Shown: one piece after another, positions 30,452-34,099 of the stretch
Numbering within the stretch: the stretch's first letter is position 1
Layout of the letters: each line of letters opens with the position of its first letter
NCBI RefSeq assembly: GCF_019038435.1
Contig: NZ_JAGPOX010000109.1
Location: 1-34,099, forward strand
DNA from: Nocardia alni
Lineage (GTDB): Bacteria > Actinomycetota > Actinomycetes > Mycobacteriales > Mycobacteriaceae
Direction of reading: 5' to 3'
DNA: 34,099 bases
Program-made: the position numbers and the translations under genes
The notes under the pieces: generated by a model
Databases searched by the model: none
What the model was told of the DNA's origin: nothing
The model's input: the letters and a program-made list of their open reading frames with translations, nothing else

Positions 30452-30482
30452 AGGCCGCCGAATTCTCGTCATCCGCGTCCTC

Positions 30483-30488
30483 TATCGT
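30483..30488 (+). promoter_or_regulatory. Leaderless -10 element of the DUF2293 gene
   Basis: TATCGT ends 8 nt before the GTG at 30497 and no Shine-Dalgarno sequence is present. Confidence 0.48.
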
Positions 30489-30496
30489 TCAAGACC

Positions 30497-31528
30497 GTGT
30501 CCAAGCTTCAGCGTCGAGTGGTCACGGCCGCCGAAGCGGCACTGGCCCAGCGTAAATACGTGTCCGTGGTCGACATCGCGGTCGGGCTCGGCTGGTTGCG
30601 ATCGGCGCAGGTCGATCAGTGGCGGCAGGGTCGGGTGGCCACGCTGGAGGAGTTGGCCGCCGTGGATGGGGCCCGCTTGCGTGACACCGCGGATCTGCTG
30701 GGTCGATGGGCGCGCGAGGGCGGGCTCACGCCGAGCGAGACCGCGTACATCGCGGGCAACCGTGACCGCGCGCCGTTGAAGTTCGTCGCGCACGGCGACG
30801 ACGCGGTATTCCGGATTCATTGGCTCGCACCGGATCTGAGCCCGGCCCGGCGAGCACAACTGGTGCAGCGGCAGAACAAGGCGCCCGATCTGGTCGTGGT
30901 CGAGGCGACATCGGAGTGGTCGTGTGCCGAATGTTCGGACACCGGGCCGTATCTCATCATGTCCGATACCGGCCCACTGTGCCTGACCTGCGCCGATCTG
31001 GATCATCTCGAATTCTTGCCCGCCGGAGACGCGGCGCTGAGCCGCCGGGCCAAGAAGGAGAGCACCCTCGCCGCGATCGTGGTCCGGCTCAATACGCGGC
31101 GCAAACGCTATGAGCGCAAGGGCATCCTGGTCGAGGAGCAGGCGCTGGCCCGGGCGGAGGAGCAGTGCCTCGCCGACGAGGAGGTGCGGTTGCGCCGCCG
31201 CGAGCGCGACACCGTGCGCCGCGCCACGCAGGATGACGAGTTCCGGGTGCGGATGGCGGCGGAGATCCTGCGGTTGTTCCCCCGCTGTCCGGAAGAGAGG
31301 GCCACCGAGATCGCCGAACATGCCGCCGTTCGCGGCAGCGGGCGCGTGGGACGCAGCGCGGCGGCGAAGGTGCTCGATCGGGAGGCGGTGACACTGGCCG
31401 TCGTCGCATCGGTCCGGCACCTCGATACCGACTACGACCGGCTGCTCATGGACGGTGTGCCGCGCCGGGACGCGCGGACGGCGATTCGGGAGACGTTGGA
31501 TCGTGTACTGGAGTCCTGGCGGGAGTGA
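30497..31528 (+). CDS. DUF2293-domain protein with zinc-ribbon
   Basis: A 343-residue cytosolic protein from GTG 30497. Its last about 85 residues (255-340) match DUF2293: Leu-Phe-Pro-Arg-Cys-Pro, His-Ala-Ala-Val-Arg-Gly-Ser-Gly-Arg-Val-Gly-Arg-Ser, then Thr-Asp-Tyr-Asp-Arg-Leu-Leu-Met-Asp-Gly-Val-Pro-Arg-Arg-Asp-Ala-Arg. A central zinc-ribbon-like set of Cys (C143, C146, C162, C165) lies in Cys-Ala-Glu-Cys and Cys-Leu-Thr-Cys. Between these parts is a basic, Arg/Glu-rich helical region (about 180-245) that may be a coiled coil. The combination suggests nucleic acid binding, but no activity is known for the family. It converges with cobE, with 3 nt between the stops. Confidence 0.88.
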   Translation: MSKLQRRVVTAAEAALAQRKYVSVVDIAVGLGWLRSAQVDQWRQGRVATLEELAAVDGARLRDTADLLGRWAREGGLTPSETAYIAGNRDRAPLKFVAHGDDAVFRIHWLAPDLSPARRAQLVQRQNKAPDLVVVEATSEWSCAECSDTGPYLIMSDTGPLCLTCADLDHLEFLPAGDAALSRRAKKESTLAAIVVRLNTRRKRYERKGILVEEQALARAEEQCLADEEVRLRRRERDTVRRATQDDEFRVRMAAEILRLFPRCPEERATEIAEHAAVRGSGRVGRSAAAKVLDREAVTLAVVASVRHLDTDYDRLLMDGVPRRDARTAIRETLDRVLESWRE

Positions 31529-31531
31529 CAC

Positions 31532-32011
31532 TCAGCAATCGCGCGTCGCCGCGGCAATCGTGACGCCCTCGATCACCGTCTTGGTGATTACGAGATGCCC
31601 TCCCCCACAAACCGATTCGCACGCCAGCAGAGCTGCGGCCTCGGCGACACTCGGAGTGGCGAGCGCGATGGCGGTGCGTTCGGCCGGATTCGGCACCTCC
31701 ACAGCGGCGAGTTCGTCCGGCGTGAAAGCCACGATCGGAACCTGTAATTCGTCCGCCGCCTGCTGGAATCCCAGTTCGACCGCGCGCCGATCGACCGTGG
31801 CGATCAGCCGAATCCTCCTGTCCCCCATAATCTCCTGAACTGCGCGAACAATACTCCGCATCGGAGTTCCCGGTCGAAGGCCTACACCGACCACCAATGC
31901 CGTGTCGGCTTCCGGATCTGGCTGCTGCTCCCGGCCAAGGGCAGACCGAGATGACGAGTCAGTCCCAGCGTCGGCCCTCGGATATCCCGAGTCACCCGGG
32001 CGGATCGTCAC
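31532..32011 (-). CDS. cobE: CobE / CbiG C-terminal domain protein (cobalamin synthesis)
   Basis: About 159 residues if started at GTG 32011; the CobE/CbiG C-terminal core starts near residue 38 at Leu-Val-Val-Gly-Val-Gly-Leu-Arg-Pro-Gly-Thr-Pro, so a shorter form is possible. Other family segments are Ala-Thr-Val-Asp-Arg-Arg-Ala-Val-Glu-Leu-Gly, Phe-Thr-Pro-Asp-Glu-Leu-Ala-Ala-Val-Glu-Val-Pro-Asn-Pro-Ala-Glu, and Thr-Pro-Ser-Val-Ala-Glu-Ala-Ala-Ala-Leu-Leu-Ala. The protein takes part in corrin-ring assembly. The first about 35 residues are Ser/Arg/Asp-rich and disordered. It lies 185 nt downstream of cobB on the same strand; I looked for a cobalamin riboswitch in that gap and did not recognise one. 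Confidence 0.85.
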   Translation of the reverse strand: MTIRPGDSGYPRADAGTDSSSRSALGREQQPDPEADTALVVGVGLRPGTPMRSIVRAVQEIMGDRRIRLIATVDRRAVELGFQQAADELQVPIVAFTPDELAAVEVPNPAERTAIALATPSVAEAAALLACESVCGGGHLVITKTVIEGVTIAAATRDC

Positions 32012-32196
32012 CGCACCACGCCTTCACCGGGCGTCCCGGCCCTCGGATTCCGGAACGATCGCACAACTCTACGAGAAGGAAAGCCGTAGTCACACGGATA
32101 TGACGCCGGCCACGAGCAGGCCGAGGCAACGGGGAACAACACGCGGACGGCGCTACGGCAGAGCCTTGCGCGGACGATGACGAGGCGGAATTACGC

Positions 32197-33756
32197 TCAC
32201 ACATCGGCACGGATGGCGGCGAACTCGGCGGCCGCGGCGAGGAATCGGCTTATCGCGGCAGGGTTTCCGGCCGGGTGGGTGTGCAAATAAGAGGCATGGA
32301 CGCGGTTGACCAGCGCGCCCTCGCGGACGGTCTCACCGCTCGGCGCACGCCAGGCCCAGGCCGGGTTGCCGGAACCGGCGTCGGTCAGGCGAGTGCGATG
32401 GAATTCGTGGCCGCGCACGCGGGTACCGGCCGGCCACAGCGGGGAATCGGTCAGCGCCACCGCATCTCGGTAGCCGAGGGTCAGGCGCGGGCCGAATTCG
32501 GCGGTGGCGTCGAGGACTCCGGCCATCCGGTGGCCATCGAGACTACGGGTCAGGTACAGCAGACCGGCGCATTCGGCGTGGATCGGCATCCCGGCCCGCG
32601 CGGCCTCGCGGACCGCATCCAGCAGCCGGATGTTGGCCGACAGATCGGCCGCATGCTCTTCCGGAAACCCACCCGGTAGGACCAGCCCGGCTGCGCCGAC
32701 GGGCAATTCGTCACACAACGGGTCGAATACCGCGACCTGCGCGCCCACCGCGAGCAACTCGCGATGCTCGGCATATCCGAACGTGAATGCGGCGCCACCC
32801 GCGACCGCGATCACGAGTTCGGGTGCTGTGCGTCGATCCTCGTGCACCGGTCTGATGTGCGCACCGAGGTCCGCCCGCGTCGCCGCACGTCCCTGTGCGA
32901 GCGTGACCGCTGCGCCGTCCTCGCCCGCCGCCGGTCCTGCTTCACCCGGCGACCACATCTGCCGAGCCGAGTCCCTATTCGCCTCCGGCACCGACGCACC
33001 GGACTGCGCAGAGAAGATCTCCTCGACCGGATCCCACATCGGCCCAGTCACCCGCGCGCCGGCCAAGCCCGCGATGCCCGCCAGATCCACATGCGCCGCA
33101 ACGAGTTCGGTCATCGCATCGACCGCCGCCCGCGCGGCAGCACCGTGTTCGACAGCCGGGATCAGGCCCAGATGCCGTGAGGGAACGACCAATTCGTCCA
33201 TTCGCGGCAGCGCGCCCAGCACCGGCAGCCCAACCCGGTCGCACGCGGCACGTAATACCTGCTCGTGCCGTTCGCTGCCGACACGGTTGAGAATCACTCC
33301 GCCGAGCCGGATCTCGCTGTCATAGGTGGCGAATCCGTGCAACAGGGCCGCCAGGCTCTGACTGTGCCCCCGCGCGTCGACCACCAGCACGACGGGCGCG
33401 CCGAGCAGCGCGGCCACCTGTGCGGTGGATCCCTCGGCGATGGGTGTGGCCTGGTTCTCGTCGATGCGGCCGTCGAACAGACCCATCACGCCTTCGACCA
33501 CGGCGAGGTCGCATCCGCGTGTGCCGTGCAGGTACAGCGGGCATACCCGATCCACTCCCACCAGCACCGGGTCCAGATTCCGGCCCGGACGCCCCGCCGC
33601 CAAGCCGTGGTATCCCGGATCGATGTAGTCCGGCCCGACCTTGAACGGCGCGACGACATGTCCGGCACGCCGCAGCGCTCCGATCAAACCCGTTGCCAGA
33701 GTGGTTTTCCCGCTACCGGACGCCGGTGCCGCGATGACAACCGCAGGTACTGTCAC
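32197..33756 (-). CDS. cobB: Cobyrinate / hydrogenobyrinate a,c-diamide synthase
   Basis: A 519-residue glutamine-dependent amidotransferase that amidates the a and c side chains of the corrin ring. The GTG at 33756 follows GGAGGTG. The N-terminal ATPase half has the P-loop Ala-Pro-Ala-Ser-Gly-Ser-Gly-Lys-Thr-Thr (10-19) and Gly-Pro-Asp-Tyr-Ile-Asp-Pro (41-47). The C-terminal half is a class I glutamine amidotransferase with catalytic Cys396 (His-Ala-Glu-Cys-Ala-Gly-Leu) and a His near residue 492. It is about 60 residues longer than the M. tuberculosis enzyme (about 457), mainly because of a low-complexity stretch (about 235-305) between the two halves. It is 38 nt downstream of cobO, same strand. 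Confidence 0.95.
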   Translation of the reverse strand: MTVPAVVIAAPASGSGKTTLATGLIGALRRAGHVVAPFKVGPDYIDPGYHGLAAGRPGRNLDPVLVGVDRVCPLYLHGTRGCDLAVVEGVMGLFDGRIDENQATPIAEGSTAQVAALLGAPVVLVVDARGHSQSLAALLHGFATYDSEIRLGGVILNRVGSERHEQVLRAACDRVGLPVLGALPRMDELVVPSRHLGLIPAVEHGAAARAAVDAMTELVAAHVDLAGIAGLAGARVTGPMWDPVEEIFSAQSGASVPEANRDSARQMWSPGEAGPAAGEDGAAVTLAQGRAATRADLGAHIRPVHEDRRTAPELVIAVAGGAAFTFGYAEHRELLAVGAQVAVFDPLCDELPVGAAGLVLPGGFPEEHAADLSANIRLLDAVREAARAGMPIHAECAGLLYLTRSLDGHRMAGVLDATAEFGPRLTLGYRDAVALTDSPLWPAGTRVRGHEFHRTRLTDAGSGNPAWAWRAPSGETVREGALVNRVHASYLHTHPAGNPAAISRFLAAAAEFAAIRADV

Positions 33757-33794
33757 CGCACCTCCGATCGCCCCCGGAAACGGTGTGCGGTGGT

Positions 33795-34099
33795 TCACCA
33801 TTCGATACCGCGCTGGCCCTTGCGTCCGACGTCCATCGGATGCTTGGTCTTGGTCATCTCGGTGACCAGATCGGCGGCATCGATCAACGCTTGCGGTGCA
33901 TCTCTTCCGGTGATCACCACGTGCTGGTTGCCCGGACGGGTCCGCAGCGTCTCCACGACCTCGCCCACATCCACCCAGCCCCACTTCAGCGGGTAGGTGA
34001 ACTCGTCGAGCACATAGAATCGATGCTGTTCGGCGGCCAGCCGCCGCGCGATCTCCCGCCACCCGTCCAACGCCGCCGCGGCGTGATCCTGCTCGGACC
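33795..34099 (-). CDS. cobO: Corrinoid adenosyltransferase, 3' part (5' end outside window)
   Basis: The last 100 codons of a CobO/BtuR-type Cob(I)yrinic acid a,c-diamide adenosyltransferase, open to the edge of the window. The segment His-Arg-Phe-Tyr-Val-Leu-Asp-Glu-Phe-Thr-Tyr-Pro-Leu-Lys-Trp-Gly-Trp-Val-Asp and the later Val-Val-Ile-Thr-Gly-Arg-Asp-Ala-Pro, Ala-Asp-Leu-Val-Thr-Glu-Met, and Gly-Gln-Arg-Gly-Ile-Glu-Trp end are diagnostic. The enzyme transfers the adenosyl group of ATP to Co(I). The order cobO-cobB matches Rv2849c-Rv2848c. Confidence 0.95.
   Translation of the reverse strand, partial: SEQDHAAAALDGWREIARRLAAEQHRFYVLDEFTYPLKWGWVDVGEVVETLRTRPGNQHVVITGRDAPQALIDAADLVTEMTKTKHPMDVGRKGQRGIEW

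Noticed and set aside
32012..32196. Cobalamin riboswitch upstream of cobE
   Set aside because: I looked on the minus strand for the B12-box and the conserved riboswitch core segments and found no convincing match.

Overview
The window looks like chromosomal DNA from a mycolate actinobacterium, most likely Nocardia or a close relative such as Rhodococcus. The DNA is very GC-rich with G or C at most third codon positions, GTG starts are common, and the conserved backbone follows the order known from Mycobacterium tuberculosis Rv2843-Rv2844-proS-efpA-cysG-cobB-cobO. Blocks of accessory genes interrupt that backbone. The genus is inferred from family knowledge and gene order; no search was run.

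Layout. (1) 142-1064: a lipoprotein and a DUF4439 protein, translationally coupled. (2) 1205-7565: a tight plus-strand operon with a NCS2 nucleobase permease, a fumarylacetoacetase-fold hydrolase, a barbiturase/cyanuric-acid-hydrolase-type ring-opening amidohydrolase, a FCD-type GntR regulator, a dihydropyrimidinase/hydantoinase and a protein with the one-cysteine active site of arylmalonate decarboxylase. (3) 7869-10517: proS and, divergent from it, yaaA. (4) 10753-13119: a membrane-anchored protein with a Thr/Asp/Pro repeat region and a binding-protein-like domain, then an ankyrin protein. (5) 13160-18637: a cytosine-deaminase-like enzyme and a PucR regulator on the minus strand, divergent from mmsA and a class III aminotransferase. 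(6) 18723-18834: a MITE-like inverted repeat. (7) 19044-20730: a strictosidine-synthase-like beta-propeller and a Uma2 nuclease-fold protein. (8) 20926-23956: an EfpA-type exporter and the siroheme synthase cysG. (9) 24088-31528: accessory genes, including a secreted alpha/beta hydrolase, a DoxX-like membrane protein, a phosphotransferase plus AttH-like pair behind a KstR-type box, a secreted Ig-like protein and a DUF2293 protein. (10) 31532-34099: cobE, cobB and the 3' part of cobO.

How genes may work together. The 1205-7565 operon has all the parts of a route for an N-heterocycle: import, opening of a cyclic imide by a Ser/Lys amidohydrolase, hydrolysis of a second cyclic amide or ureide by the metal-dependent hydantoinase, and decarboxylation of a malonate-type product by the last enzyme. 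The substrate is not known from sequence; a C5-substituted barbiturate or hydantoin is my best hypothesis. The PucR locus gives a plausible finish for reductive pyrimidine breakdown (beta-alanine to malonate semialdehyde to acetyl-CoA). The cob genes at the right end belong to corrin-ring synthesis, and the methyltransferase half of CysG makes precorrin-2 for both siroheme and cobalamin.

A recurring regulatory theme is a TANNNT -10 hexamer ending only 6-8 nt before the start codon, with no Shine-Dalgarno sequence. It is seen at proS, yaaA, pucR, the beta-propeller gene, the efpA-like gene, cysG and the DUF2293 gene, and indicates leaderless mRNAs.
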